Positions 11,601 through 26,600 of a DNA stretch of 64,000 nt are shown here, piece after piece. Position 1 is the first letter of the stretch; every line of letters begins with the position of its first letter. This stretch comes from Eledone cirrhosa (taxonomy: Eukaryota; Mollusca; Cephalopoda; Octopoda; Eledonidae): NCBI GenBank assembly GCA_964016885.1, contig OZ024742.1:327501-391500 (forward strand), in the 5' to 3' direction. Under the pieces are notes generated by a model. That model made no database searches. It worked only from the letters and a program-made list of their open reading frames with translations, and had not been told where the DNA came from. A program made the position numbers and the translations under genes.

Positions 11601-14600
11601 GAACAAGTGATGGATGTTATGATGATAGATATAATGATATGGTTGGGTCATGTGCTGAGGTAAGATGACAGTGACTGGGTGAGAGAAATAGAGCAAGTGA
11701 TGGATGTTGTGATGATAGATATAATGAGATGGTTGGGTCATGTGCTGAGGTAAGATGACAGTGACTGGGTGAGAGAAATAGAACAAGTGATGGATGTTGT
11801 GATGAGTGATGGAATGAGATGGTTGGGTCATGTGATGAGGTAAGATGACAGTGACTGGGTGAGAGATATAGAGCAAGTGATGGATGTTGTGATGAGTGAT
11901 GGAATGAGATGGTTGGGTCATGTGATGAGGTAAGATGACAGTGACTGGGTGAGAGAAATAGAGCAAGTGATGGATTTTATGATGAGTGATGGAATGAGAT
12001 GGTTGGGTCATGTGCTGAGGTAAGATGACAGTGACTGGGTGAGAGAAAGAGAGCAAGTGATGGATGTTGTGATGAGAGATGGAATGAGATGGTTGGGTCA
12101 TGTGCGGAGGTAAGATGACAGTGACTGGGTGAGAGAAATAGAGCAAGTGATGGATGTTGTGATGAGAGATGGAATGAGATGACTGGGTCATGTGCTGAGG
12201 TAAGATGACAGTGACTGGGTGAGAGAAATAGAGCAGGTGATGGATGTTGTGATGAGTGATGGAATGAGGTGGTTGGGTCATGTGCTGAGATAAGATGACA
12301 GTGACTGGGTGAGAGAAATAGAGCAAGTGATGGATGTTATGATGAGAGATGGAATGAGATGGTTGGGTCATGTGCTGAGGTAAGATGACAGTGACTGGGT
12401 GAGAGAAATAGAACAAGTGATGGATGTTATGATGATAGATATAATGAGATGGTTTTGTCATGTGCTGAGGTAAGATGACAGTGACTGGGTGAGAGAAATA
12501 GAACAAGTGATGGATGTTATGATGATAGATATAATGATATGGTTGGGTCATGTGCTGAGGTAAGATGACAGTGACTGGGTGAGAGAAATAGAACAAGTGA
12601 TGGATGTTATGATGATAGATATAATGATATGGTTGGGTCATGTGCTGAGGTAAGATGACAGTGACTGGGTGAGAGAAATAGAGCAAGTGATGGATGTTGT
12701 GATGATAGATATAATGAGATGGTTGGGTCATGTGCTGAGGTAAGATGACAGTGACTGGGTGAGAGAAATAGAACAAGTGATGGATGTTGTGATGAGTGAT
12801 GGAATGAGATGGTTGGGTCATGTGATGAGGTAAGATGACAGTGACTGGGTGAGAGATATAGAGCAAGTGATGGATGTTGTGATGAGTGATGGAATGAGAT
12901 GGTTGGGTCATGTGCTGAGGTAAGATGACAGTGACTGGGTGAGAGAAATAGAGCAAGTGATGGATTTTGTGATGAGTGATGGAATGAGATGGTTGGGTCA
13001 TGTGATGAGGTAAGATGACAGTGACTGGGTGAGAGATATAGAGCAAGTGATGGATGTTGTGATGAGTGATGGAATGAGATGGTTGGGTCATGTGATGAGG
13101 TAAGATGACAGTGACTGGGTGAGAGAAATAGAGCAAGTGATGGATTTTATGATGAGTGATGGAATGAGATGGTTGGGTCATGTGCTGAGGTAAGATGACA
13201 GTGACTGGGTGAGAGAAAGAGAGCAAGTGATGGATGTTGTGATGAGAGATGGAATGAGATGGTTGGGTCATGTGCTGAGGTAAGATGACAGTGACTGGGT
13301 GAGAGAAATAGAGCAAGTGATGGATGTTGTGATGAGAGATGGAATGAGATGACTGGGTCATGTGCTGAGGTAAGATGACAGTGACTGGGTGAGAGATATA
13401 GAGCAGGTGATGGATGTTGTAATGAGAGATGGAATGAGATGGTTGGGTCATGTGCTGAGGTAAGATGACAGTGACTGGGTGAGAGAAATAGAGCAAGTGA
13501 TGGATGTTGTGATGAGTGATGGAATGGGGTGGTTGGGTCATGTGCTGAGGTAAGATGACAGTGACTGGGTGAGAGAAATAGAGCAAGTGATGGATGTTGT
13601 GATGAGTGATTGAATGAGATGGTTGGGTCATGTGCTGAGGTAAGATGACAGTGACTGGGTGAGAGAAATAGAGCAAGTGATGGATGTTGTGATGATAGAT
13701 ATAATGAGATGGTTGGGTCATGTGCTGAGGTAAGATGACAGTGACTAGGTGAGAGAAATAGAGCAAGTGATGGATGTTGTGATGAGTGATGGAATGAGAT
13801 GGTTGGGTCATGTGCTGAGGTAAGATGACAGTGACTGGGTGAGAGAAATAGAGCAAGTGATGGATGTTGTGATGATAGATATAATGAGATGGTTGGGTCA
13901 TGTGCTGAGGTAAGATGACAGTGACTGGGTGAGAGATATAGAGCAAGTGATGGATGTTGTGATGAGTGATGGAATGAGATGGTTGGGTCATGTGCTGAGG
14001 TACGATGACAGTGACTGGGTGAGAGAAATAAATCAAGTGATGGATGTTGTGATGAGTGATGGAATGAGATGGTTGGGTCATGTGCTGAGGTAAGATGACA
14101 GTGACTGGGTGAGAGAAATAGAACAAGTGATGGATGTTGTGATGATAGATATAATGAGATGGTTGGGTCATGTGCTGAGGTAAGATGACAGTGACTGGGT
14201 GAGAGAAATAGAGCAAGTGAATGATGTTATGATGAGAGATGGAATGAGATGGTTGGGTCATGTGCTGAGGTAAGATGACAGTGACTGGGTGAGAGAAATA
14301 GAACAAGTGATGGATGTTATTATGATAGATATAATGAGATGGTTTTGTCATGTGCTGAGGTAAGATGACAGTGACTGGGTGAGAGAAATAGAACAAGTGA
14401 TGGATGTTATGATGATAGATATAATGATATGGTTGGGTCATGTGCTGAGGTAAGATGACAGTGACTGGGTGAGAGAAATAGAGCAAGTGATGGATGTTGT
14501 GATGATAGATATAATGAGATGGTTGGGTCATGTGCTGAGGTAAGATGACAGTGACTGGGTGAGAGAAATAGAACAAGTGATGGATGTTGTGATGAGTGAT

Positions 14601-17600
14601 GGAATGAGATGGTTGGGTCATGTGATGAGGTAAGATGACAGTGACTGGGTGAGAGATATAGAGCAAGTGATGGATGTTGTGATGAGTGATGGAATGAGAT
14701 GGTTGGGTCATGTGCTGAGGTAAGATGACAGTGACAGGGTGAGAGAAATAGAGCAAGTGATGGATTTTGTGATGAGTGATGGAATGAGATGGTTGGGTCA
14801 TGTGATGAGGTAAGATGACAGTGACTGGGTGAGAGATATAGAGCAAGTGATGGATGTTGTGATGAGTGATGGAATGAGATGGTTGGGTCATGTGATGAGG
14901 TAAGATGACAGTGACTGGGTGAGAGAAATAGAGCAAGTGATGGATTTTATGATGAGTGATGGAATGAGATGGTTGGGTCATGTGCTGAGGTAAGATGACA
15001 GTGACTGGGTGAGAGAAAGAGAGCAAGTGATGGATGTTGTGATGAGAGATGGAATGAGATGGTTGGGTCATGTGCTGAGGTAAGATGACAGTGACTGGGT
15101 GAGAGAAATAGAGCAAGTGATGGATGTTGTGATGAGAGATGGAATGAGATGACTGGGTCATGTGCTGAGGTAAGATGACAGTGACTGGGTGAGAGAAATA
15201 GAGCAGGTGATGGATGTTGTGATGAGTGATGGAATGAGGTGGTTGGGTCATGTGCTGAGATAAGATGACAGTGACTGGGTGAGAGAAATAGAGCAAGTGA
15301 TGGATGTTATGATGAGAGATGGAATGAGATGGTTGGGTCATGTGCTGAGGTAAGATGACAGTGACTGGGTGAGAGAAATAGAGCAAGTGATGGATGTTGT
15401 GATGATAGGTATAATGAGATGGTTGGGTCATGTGCTGAGGTAAGATGACAGTGCCTGGGTGAGAGAAACAGAGCAAGTGATGGATGTTGTGATGAGTGAT
15501 GGAATGAGATGGTTGGGTCATGTGCTGAGGTAAGATGACAGTGACTGGGTGAGAGAAATAGAGCAAGTGATGGATGTTGTGATGATAGATATAATGAGAT
15601 GGTTGGGTCATGTGCTGAGGTAAGATGACAGTGACTGGGTGAGAGAAATAGAGCAAGTGATGGATGTTGTGATGATAGATATAATGAGATGGTTGGGTCA
15701 TGTGCTGAGGTAAGATGACAGTGACTGGGTGAGAGAAATAGAGCAAGTGATGGATTTTGTGATGAGTGATGGAATGAGATGGTTGGGTCATGTGCTGAGG
15801 TAAGATGACAGTGACTGGGTGAGAGAAAGAGAGCAAGTGATGGATGTTGTGATGAGAGATGGAATGAGATGGTTGGGTCATGTGCTGAGGTAAGATGACA
15901 GTGACTGGGTGAGAGAAATAGAGCAAGTGATGGATGTTGTGATGAGAGATGGAATGAGGTGGTTGGGTCATGTGCTGAGGTAAGATGACAGTGACTGGGT
16001 GAGAGAAATAGAGCAAGTGATGGATGTTGTGGTGAGAGATGGAATGAGATGGTTGGGTCATGTGCTGAGGTAAGATGACAGTGACTGGGTGAGAGAAACA
16101 GAGCAAGTGATGGATGTTGTGATGAGTGATGGAATGAGATGGTTGGGTCATGTGCTGAGGTAAGATGACAGTGACTGGGTGAGAGAAATAGAGCAAGTGA
16201 TGGATGTTGTGATGAGATATGGAATGAGGTGGTTGGGTCATGTGCTGAGGTAAGTTGACAGTGACTGGGTCAGAGATAGAGAGCAAGTGATGGATGTTGT
16301 AATGAGTGATGGAATGAGATGGTTGGGTCATGTGCTGAGGTAAGATGACAGTGACTGGGTGAGAGAAATAGAGCAAGTGATGGATGTTGTGATGAGAGAT
16401 GGAATGAGGTGGTTGGGTCATGTGCTGAGGTAAGATGACAGTGACTGGGTGAGAGAAATAGAGCAAGTGATGGATGTTGTGGTGAGAGATGGAATGAGAT
16501 GGTTGGGTCATGTGCTGAGGTAAGATGACAGTGACTGGGTGAGAGAAACAGAGCAAGTGATGGATGTTGTGATGAGTGATGGAATGAGATGGTTGGGTCA
16601 TGTGCTGAGGTAAGATGACAGTGACTGGGTGAGAGAAATAGAGCAAGTGATGGATGTTGTGATGAGGTATGGAATGAGGTGGTTGGGTCATGTGCTGAGG
16701 TAAGTTGACAGTGACTGGGTCAGAGATAGAGAGCAAGTGATGGATGTTGTAATGAGTGATGGAATGAGATGGTTGGGTCATGTGCTGAGGTAAGATGACA
16801 GTGACTGGGTGAGAGATATAGAGCAAGTGATGGATGTTGTGATGAGAGATGGAATGGGGTGTTTGGGTCATGTGCTGAGGTAAGATGAGAGTGACTGGGT
16901 GAGAGAAATAGAGCAAGTGATGGATGTTGTGATGAGAGATGGAATGAGATGGTTGGGTCATGTGCTGAGGTAAGATGACAGTGACTGGGTGAGAGAAATA
17001 GAGCAAGTGATGGATGTTGTGATGAGAGATGGAATGGGGTGTTTGGGTCATGTGCTGATGTAAGATGAAAGTGACTGGGTGAGTGAAATAGAGCAAGTGA
17101 TGGATGTTGTGATGAGTGATGGAATGAGGTGGTTGGGTCATGTGCTGAGGTAAGATGACAGTGACTGGGTGAGAGAAATAGAGCAAGTGATGGATGTTAT
17201 GATGAGTGATGGAATGAGGTGGTTGGGTCATGTGCTGAGGTAAGATGACAGTGACTGGGTGAGAGAAATAGAGCAAGTGATGGATGTTGTGATGAGAGAT
17301 GGAATGAGATGGTTGGGTCATGTGCTGAGGTAAGATGACAGTGACTGGGGGAGAGAAATAGAGCAAGTGATGGATGTTGTGATGAGAGATGGAATGAGAT
17401 GGTTGGGTTATGTGCTGAGGTAAGATGACAGTGACTGGGGGAGAGAAATAGAGCAAGTGATGGATGTTGTGATGAGAGATGGAATGAGATGGTTGGGTCA
17501 TGTGCTGAGGTAAGATGACAGTGACTGGGTGAGAGAAATAGAGCAAGTGATGGATGTTGTGATGAGAGATGGAATGAGATGGTTGGGTCATGTGCTGAAG

Positions 17601-20600
17601 TAAGATGACAGTGACTGGGTGAGAGAAATAGAGCAAGTGATGGATGTTGTGATGAGTGATGGAATGAGATGGTTGGGTCATGTGCTGAGGTAAGATGACA
17701 GTGACTGGGTGAGAGAAATAGAGCAGGTGATGGATGTTGTGATGAGAGATGGAATGAGATGGTTGGGTCATGTGCTGAGGTAAGATGACAGTGACTGGGT
17801 GAGAGATATAGAGTAGATGATGGATGTTGTGATGAGAGATGGAATGAGATAGTTGGGTCATGTGCTGAGGTAAGATGACAGTGACTGGGTGAGAGAAATA
17901 AAGCAAGTGATGGATGTTGTGATGAGAGATGGAATGAGGTGACTGGGTCATGTGCTGAGGTAAGATGACAGTGACTGGGTGAGAGATATAGAGTAGATGA
18001 TGGATGTTGTGATGAGAGATGGAATGAGATAGTTGGGTCATGTGCTGAGGTAAGATGACAGTGACTGGGTGAGAGAAATAGAGCAAGTGATGGATGTTGT
18101 GATGAGAGATGGAATGAGATGGTTGGGTCATGTGCTGAGGTAAGATGACAGTGACTGGGTGATAGAAAGAGAGCAAGTGATGGATGTTGTGATGAGTGAT
18201 GGAAGAGATGGTTGGGTCATGTTCTGATGTAAGATGACAGTGACTGGGTGAGAGATATAGAACAAGTGATGGATGTTGTGATGAGAGATGGAATGAGATA
18301 GTTGGGTCATGTGCTGAGGTAAGATGACAGTGACTGGGTGAGAGAAATAGAGCAGGTGATGGATGTTGTGATGAGAGATGGAATGAGATGGTTGGGTCAT
18401 GTGCTGAGGTAAGATGACAGTGACTGGGTGAGAGAAATAGAGCAAGTGATGGATGTTGTGATGAGTGATGGAAGAGATGGTTGGGTCATGTTCTGAGGTA
18501 AGATGACAGTGACTGGGTGAGAGAAATAGAACAAGTGATGGATGTTGTGATGATAGATATAATGAGATGGTTGTGTCATGTGCTGAGGTAAGATGACAGT
18601 GACTGGGTGAGAGAAATAGAGCAAGTGATGGATGTTATGATGAGAGATGGAATGAGATGGTTGGGTCATGTGATGAGGTAAGATGACAGTGACTGGGTGA
18701 GAGAAATAGAGCAAGTGATGGATGTTGTGATGAGAGATGGAATGGGGTGTTTGGGTCATGTGCTGAGGTAAGATGACAGTGACTGGGTGAGAGAAATAGA
18801 ACAAGTGATGGATGTTGTGATGATAGATATAATGAGATGGTTGGGTCATGTGCTGAGGTAAGATGACAGTGACTGGGTGAGAGAAATAGAGCAAGTGATG
18901 GATGTTATGATGAGAGATGGAATGAGATGGTTGGGTCATGTGCTGAGGTAAGATGACAGTGACTGGGTGAGAGAAATAGAGCAAGTGATGGATGTTATGA
19001 TGAGAGATGGAATGAGATGGTTGGGTCATGTGCTGAGGTAAGATGACAGTGACTGGGTGAGAGAAATAGAGCAAGTGATGGATGTTGTGATGATAGATAT
19101 AATGAGATGGTTGGGTCATGTGCTGAGGTAAGATGACAGTGCCTGGGTGAGAGAAACAGAGCAAGTGATGGATGTTGTGATGAGTGATGGAATGAGATGG
19201 TTGGGTCATGTGCTGAGGTAAGATGACAGTGACTGTGTGAGAGAAATAGAGCAAGTGATGGATGTTGTGATGATAGATATAATGAGATGGTTGGGTCATG
19301 TGCTGAGGTAAGATGACAGTGACTGGGTGAGAGAAATAGAGCAAGTGATGGATGTTGTGATGATAGATATAATGAGGTGGTTGGGTCATGTGCTGAGGTA
19401 AGATGACAGTGACTGGGTGAGAGAAATAGAGCAAGTGATGGATTTTGTGATGAGTGATGGAATGAGATGGTTGGGTCATGTGCTGAGGTAAGATGACAGT
19501 GACTGGGTGAGAGAAAGAGAGCAAGTGATGGATGTTGTGATGAGAGATGGAATGAGATGGTTGGGTCATGTGCTGAGGTAAGATGACAGTGACTGGGTGA
19601 GAGAAATAGAGCAAGTGATGGATGTTATGATGAGAGATGGAATGAGATGGTTGGGTCATGTGCTGAGGTAAGATGACAGTGACTGGGTGAGAGAAATAGA
19701 GCAAGTGATGGATGTTATGATGAGAGATGGAATGAGATGGTTGGGTCATGTGCTGAGGTAAGATGACAGTGACTGGGTGAGAGAAATAGAGCAAGTGATG
19801 GATGTTATGATGAGAGATGGAATGAGATGGTTGGGTCATGTGCTGAGGTAAGATGACAGTGACTGGGTGAGAGAAATAGAGCAAGTGATGGATGTTGTGA
19901 TGATAGATATAATGAGATGGTTGGGTCATGTGCTGAGGTAAGATGACAGTGCCTGGGTGAGAGAAACAGAGCAAGTGATGGATGTTGTGATGAGTGATGG
20001 AATGAGATGGTTGGGTCATGTGCTGAGGTAAGATGACAGTGACTGTGTGAGAGAAATAGAGCAAGTGATGGATGTTGTGATGATAGATATAATGAGATGG
20101 TTGGGTCATGTGCTGAGGTAAGATGACAGTGACTGGGTGAGAGAAATAGAGCAAGTGATGGATGTTGTGATGATAGATATAATGAGGTGGTTGGGTCATG
20201 TGCTGAGGTAAGATGACAGTGACTGGGTGAGAGAAATAGAGCAAGTGATGGATTTTGTGATGAGTGATGGAATGAGATGGTTGGGTCATGTGCTGAGGTA
20301 AGATGACAGTGACTGGGTGAGAGAAATAGAGCAAGTGATGGATTTTGTGATGAGTGATGGAATGAGATGGTTGGGTCATGTGCTGAGGTAAGATGACAGT
20401 GACTGGGTGAGAGAAAGAGAGCAAGTGATGGATGTTGTGATGAGAGATGGAATGAGATGGTTGGGTCATGTGCTGAGGTAAGATGACAGTGACTGGGTGA
20501 GAGAAATAGAGCAAGTGATGGATGTTGTGATGAGAGATGGAATGAGGTGGTTGGGTCATGTGCTGAGGTAAGATGACAGTGACTGGGTGAGAGAAATAGA

Positions 20601-23600
20601 GCAAGTGATGGATGTTGTGGTGAGAGATGGAATGAGATGGTTGGGTCATGTGCTGAGGTAAGATGACAGTGACTGGGTGAGAGAAACAGAGCAAGTGATG
20701 GATGTTGTGATGAGTGATGGAATGAGATGGTTGGGTCATGTGCTGAGGTAAGATGACAGTGACTGGGTGAGAGAAATAGAGCAAGTGATGGATGTTGTGA
20801 TGAGATATGGAATGAGGTGGTTGGGTCATGTGCTGAGGTAAGTTGACAGTGACTGGGTCAGAGATAGAGAGCAAGTGATGGATGTTGTAATGAGTGATGG
20901 AATGAGATGGTTGGGTCATGTGCTGAGGTAAGATGACAGTGACTGGGTGAGAGAAATAGAGCAAGTGATGGATGTTGTGATGAGAGATGGAATGAGGTGG
21001 TTGGGTCATGTGCTGAGGTAAGATGACAGTGACTGGGTGAGAGAAATAGAGCAAGTGATGGATGTTGTGGTGAGAGATGGAATGAGATGGTTGGGTCATG
21101 TGCTGAGGTAAGATGACAGTGACTGGGTGAGAGAAACAGAGCAAGTGATGGATGTTGTGATGAGTGATGGAATGAGATGGTTGGGTCATGTGCTGAGGTA
21201 AGATGACAGTGACTGGGTGAGAGAAATAGAGCAAGTGATGGATGTTGTGATGAGATATGGAATGAGGTGGTTGGGTCATGTGCTGAGGTAAGTTGACAGT
21301 GACTGGGTCAGAGATAGAGAGCAAGTGATGGATGTTGTAATGAGTGATGGAATGAGATGGTTGGGTCATGTGCTGAGGTAAGATGACAGTGACTGGGTGA
21401 GAGATATAGAGCAAGTGATGGATGTTGTGATGAGAGATGGAATGGGGTGTTTGGGTCATGTGCTGAGGTAAGATGAGAGTGACTGGGTGAGAGAAATAGA
21501 GCAAGTGATGGATGTTGTGATGAGAGATGGAATGAGATGGTTGGGTCATGTGCTGAGGTAAGATGACAGTGACTGGGTGAGAGAAATAGAGCAAGTGATG
21601 GATGTTGTGATGAGAGATGGAATGGGGTGTTTGGGTCATGTGCTGATGTAAGATGAAAGTGACTGGGTGAGTGAAATAGAGCAAGTGATGGATGTTGTGA
21701 TGAGTGATGGAATGAGGTGGTTGGGTCATGTGCTGAGGTAAGATGACAGTGACTGGGTGAGAGAAATAGAGCAAGTGATGGATGTTATGATGAGTGATGG
21801 AATGAGGTGGTTGGGTCATGTGCTGAGGTAAGATGACAGTGACTGGGTGAGAGAAATAGAGCAAGTGATGGATGTTGTGATGAGAGATGGAATGAGATGG
21901 TTGGGTCATGTGCTTAGGTAAGATGACAGTGACTGGGGGAGAGAAATAGAGCAAGTGATGGATGTTGTGATGAGAGATGGAATGAGATGGTTGGGTTATG
22001 TGCTGAGGTAAGATGACAGTGACTGGGGGAGAGAAATAGAGCAAGTGATGGATGTTGTGATGAGAGATGGAATGAGATGGTTGGGTCATGTGCTGAGGTA
22101 AGATGACAGTGACTGGGTGAGAGAAATAGAGCAAGTGATGGATGTTGTGATGAGAGATGGAATGAGATGGTTGGGTCATGTGCTGAAGTAAGATGACAGT
22201 GACTGGGTGAGAGAAATAGAGCAAGTGATGGATGTTGTGATGAGTGATGGAATGAGATGGTTGGGTCATGTGCTGAGGTAAGATGACAGTGACTGGGTGA
22301 GAGAAATAGAGCAGGTGATGGATGTTGTGATGAGAGATGGAATGAGATGGTTGGGTCATGTGCTGAGGTAAGATGACAGTGACTGGGTGAGAGATATAGA
22401 GTAGATGATGGATGTTGTGATGAGAGATGGAATGAGATAGTTGGGTCATGTGCTGAGGTAAGATGACAGTGACTGGGTGAGAGAAATAAAGCAAGTGATG
22501 GATGTTGTGATGAGAGATGGAATGAGGTGACTGGGTCATGTGCTGAGGTAAGATGACAGTGACTGGGTGAGAGATATAGAGTAGATGATGGATGTTGTGA
22601 TGAGAGATGGAATGAGATAGTTGGGTCATGTGCTGAGGTAAGATGACAGTGACTGGGTGAGAGAAATAGAGCAAGTGATGGATGTTGTGATGAGAGATGG
22701 AATGAGATGGTTGGGTCATGTGCTGAGGTAAGATGACAGTGACTGGGTGATAGAAAGAGAGCAAGTGATGGATGTTGTGATGAGTGATGGAAGAGATGGT
22801 TGGGTCATGTTCTGATGTAAGATGACAGTGACTGGGTGAGAGATATAGAACAAGTGATGGATGTTGTGATGAGAGATGGAATGAGATAGTTGGGTCATGT
22901 GCTGAGGTAAGATGACAGTGACTGGGTGAGAGAAATAGAGCAGGTGATGGATGTTGTGATGAGAGATGGAATGAGATGGTTGGGTCATGTGCTGAGGTAA
23001 GATGACAGTGACTGGGTGGGAGAAATAGAGCAAGTGATGGATGTTGTGATGAGTGATGGAAGAGATGGTTGGGTCATGTTCTGAGGTAAGATGACAGTGA
23101 CTGGGTGAGAGAAATAGAACAAGTGATGGATGTTGTGATGATAGATATAATGAGATGGTTGTGTCATGTGCTGAGGTAAGATGACAGTGACTGGGTGAGA
23201 GAAATAGAGCAAGTGATGGATGTTATGATGAGAGATGGAATGAGATGGTTGGGTCATGTGATGAGGTAAGATGACAGTGACTGGGTGAGAGAAATAGAGC
23301 AAGTGATGGATGTTGTGATGAGAGATGGAATGGGGTGTTTGGGTCATGTGCTGAGGTAAGATGACAGTGACTGGGTGAGAGAAATAGAACAAGTGATGGA
23401 TGTTGTGATGATAGATATAATGAGATGGTTGGGTCATGTGCTGAGGTAAGATGACAGTGACTGGGTGAGAGAAATAGAGCAAGTGATGGATGTTATGATG
23501 AGAGATGGAATGAGATGGTTGGGTCATGTGCTGAGGTAAGATGACAGTGACTGGGTGAGAGAAATAGAGCAAGTGATGGATGTTATGATGAGAGATGGAA

Positions 23601-26600
23601 TGAGATGGTTGGGTCATGTGCTGAGGTAAGATGACAGTGACTGGGTGAGAGAAATAGAGCAAGTGATGGATGTTGTGATGATAGATATAATGAGATGGTT
23701 GGGTCATGTGCTGAGGTAAGATGACAGTGCCTGGGTGAGAGAAACAGAGCAAGTGATGGATGTTGTGATGAGTGATGGAATGAGATGGTTGGGTCATGTG
23801 CTGAGGTAAGATGACAGTGACTGTGTGAGAGAAATAGAGCAAGTGATGGATGTTGTGATGATAGATATAATGAGATGGTTGGGTCATGTGCTGAGGTAAG
23901 ATGACAGTGACTGGGTGAGAGAAATAGAGCAAGTGATGGATGTTGTGATGATAGATATAATGAGGTGGTTGGGTCATGTGCTGAGGTAAGATGACAGTGA
24001 CTGGGTGAGAGAAATAGAGCAAGTGATGGATTTTGTGATGAGTGATGGAATGAGATGGTTGGGTCATGTGCTGAGGTAAGATGACAGTGACTGGGTGAGA
24101 GAAAGAGAGCAAGTGATGGATGTTGTGATGAGAGATGGAATGAGATGGTTGGGTCATGTGCTGAGGTAAGATGACAGTGACTGGGTGAGAGAAATAGAGC
24201 AAGTGATGGATGTTGTGATGAGAGATGGAATGAGATGACTGGGTCATGTGCTGAGGTAAGATGACAGTGACTGGGTGAGAGAAATAGAGCAAGTGATGGA
24301 TGTTGTGATGAGATATGGAATGAGGTGGTTGGGTCATGTGCTGAGGTAAGTTGACAGTGACTGGGTCAGAGATAGAGAGCAAGTGATGGATGTTGTGATG
24401 AGAGGTGGAATGAGGTGGTTGGGTCATGTGCTGAGGTAAGATGACAGTGACTGGGTGAGAGAAATAGAGCAAGTGATGGATGTTGTGATGAGTGATGGAA
24501 TGAGGTGGTTGGGTCATGTGCTAAGTAATATGAGAGTGACTGAGTGAGAGAAATAGAGCAAGTGATGGATGTTGTGATGAGTGATGGAATGAGATGGTTG
24601 GGTCATGTGCTGAGGTAAGATGACAGTGACTGGGTGAGAGAAATAGAGCAAGTGATGGATGTTGTGATGAGTGATGGAATGAGATGGTTGGGTCATGTGC
24701 TGAGGTAAGATGACAGTGACTGGGTGAGAGAAAGAGAGCAAGTGATGGATGTTGTGATGAGAGATGGAATGAGATGGTTGGGTCATGTGCTGAGGTAAGA
24801 TGACAGTGACTGGGTGAGAGAAATAGAGCAAGTGATGGATGTTGTGATGAGTGATGGAATGATATGGTTGGGTCATGTGCTGAGGTAAGATGACAGTGAC
24901 TGGGTGAGAGAAAGAGAGCAAGTGATGGATGTTGTGATGAGAGATGGAATGAGATGGTTGGGTCATGTGCTGAGGTAAGATGACAGTGACTGGGTGAGAG
25001 AAATAGAGCAAGTGATGGATGTTGTGATGAGAGATGGAATGAGATGACTGGGTCATGTGCTGAGGTAAGATGACAGTGACTGGGTGAGAGAAATAGAGCA
25101 GGTGATGGATGTTGTGATGAGTGATGGAATGAGGTGGTTGGGTCATGTGCTGAGATAAGATGACAGTGACTGGGTGAGAGAAATAGAACAAGTGATGGAT
25201 GTTGTGATGAGTGATGGAAGAGATGGTTGGGTCATGTGCTGAGGTAAGATGACAGTGACTGGGTGAGAGAAATAGAACAAGTGATGGATGTTGTGATGAT
25301 AGATATAATGAGATGGTTGGGTCATGTGCTGAGGTAAGATGACAGTGACTGGGTGAGAGAAATAGAGCAAGTGATGGATGTTATGATGAGAGATGGAATG
25401 AGATGGTTGGGTCATGTGATGAGGTAAGATGACAGTGACTGGGTGAGAGAAATGGAGCAAGTGATGGATGTTGTGATGAGAGATGGAATGGGGTGTTTGG
25501 GTCATGTGCTGAGGTAAGATGACAGTGACTGGGGGAGAGAAATAGAACAAGTGATGGATGTTGTGATGATAGATATAATGAGATGGTTGGGTCATGTGCT
25601 GAGGTAAGATGACAGTGACTGGGTGAGAGAAATAGAGCAAGTGATGGATGTTATGATGAGAGATGGAATGAGATGGTTGGGTCATGTGCTGAGGTAAGAT
25701 GACAGTGACTGGGTGAGAGAAATAGAGCAAGTGATGGATGTTATGATGAGAGATGGAATGAGATGGTTGGGTCATGTGCTGAGGTAAGATGACAGTGACT
25801 GGGTGAGAGAAATAGAGCAAGTGATGGATGTTGTGATGATAGATATAATGAGATGGTTGGGTCATGTGCTGAGGTAAGATGACAGTGCCTGGGTGAGAGA
25901 AATAGAGCAAGTGATGGATGTTGTGATGAGAGATGGAATGAGGTGGTTGGGTCATGTGCTGAGGTAAGATGAAAGTGACTGGGTGAGTGAAATAGAGCAA
26001 GTGATGGATGTTGTGATGAGTGATGGAATGAGGTGGTTGGGTCATGTGCTAAGTAATATGAGAGTGACTGAGTGAGAGAAATAGAGCAAGTGATGGATGT
26101 TGTGATGAGTGATGGAATGAGATGGTTGGGTCATGTGCTGAGGTAAGATGACAGTGACCGGGTGAGAGAAATAGAGCAAGTGATGGATGTTGTGATGAGT
26201 GATGGAATGAGATGGTTGGGTCATGTGCTGAGGTAAGATGACAGTGACTGGGTGAGAGAAAGAGAGCAAGTGATGGATGTTGTGATGAGAGATGGAATGA
26301 GATGGTTGGGTCATGTGCTGAGGTAAGATGACAGTGACTGGGTGAGAGAAATAGAGCAAGTGATGGATGTTGTGATGAGAGATGGAATGAGATGGTTGGG
26401 TCATGTGCTGAGGTAAGATGACAGTGACTGGGTGAGAGAAATAGAGCAAGTGATGGATGTTGTGATGAGAGATGGAATGAGATGACTGGGTCATGTGCTG
26501 AGGTAAGATGACAGTGACTGGGTGAGAGAAATAGAGCAGGTGATGGATGTTGTGATGAGTGATGGAATGAGGTGGTTGGGTCATGTGCTGAGATAAGATG

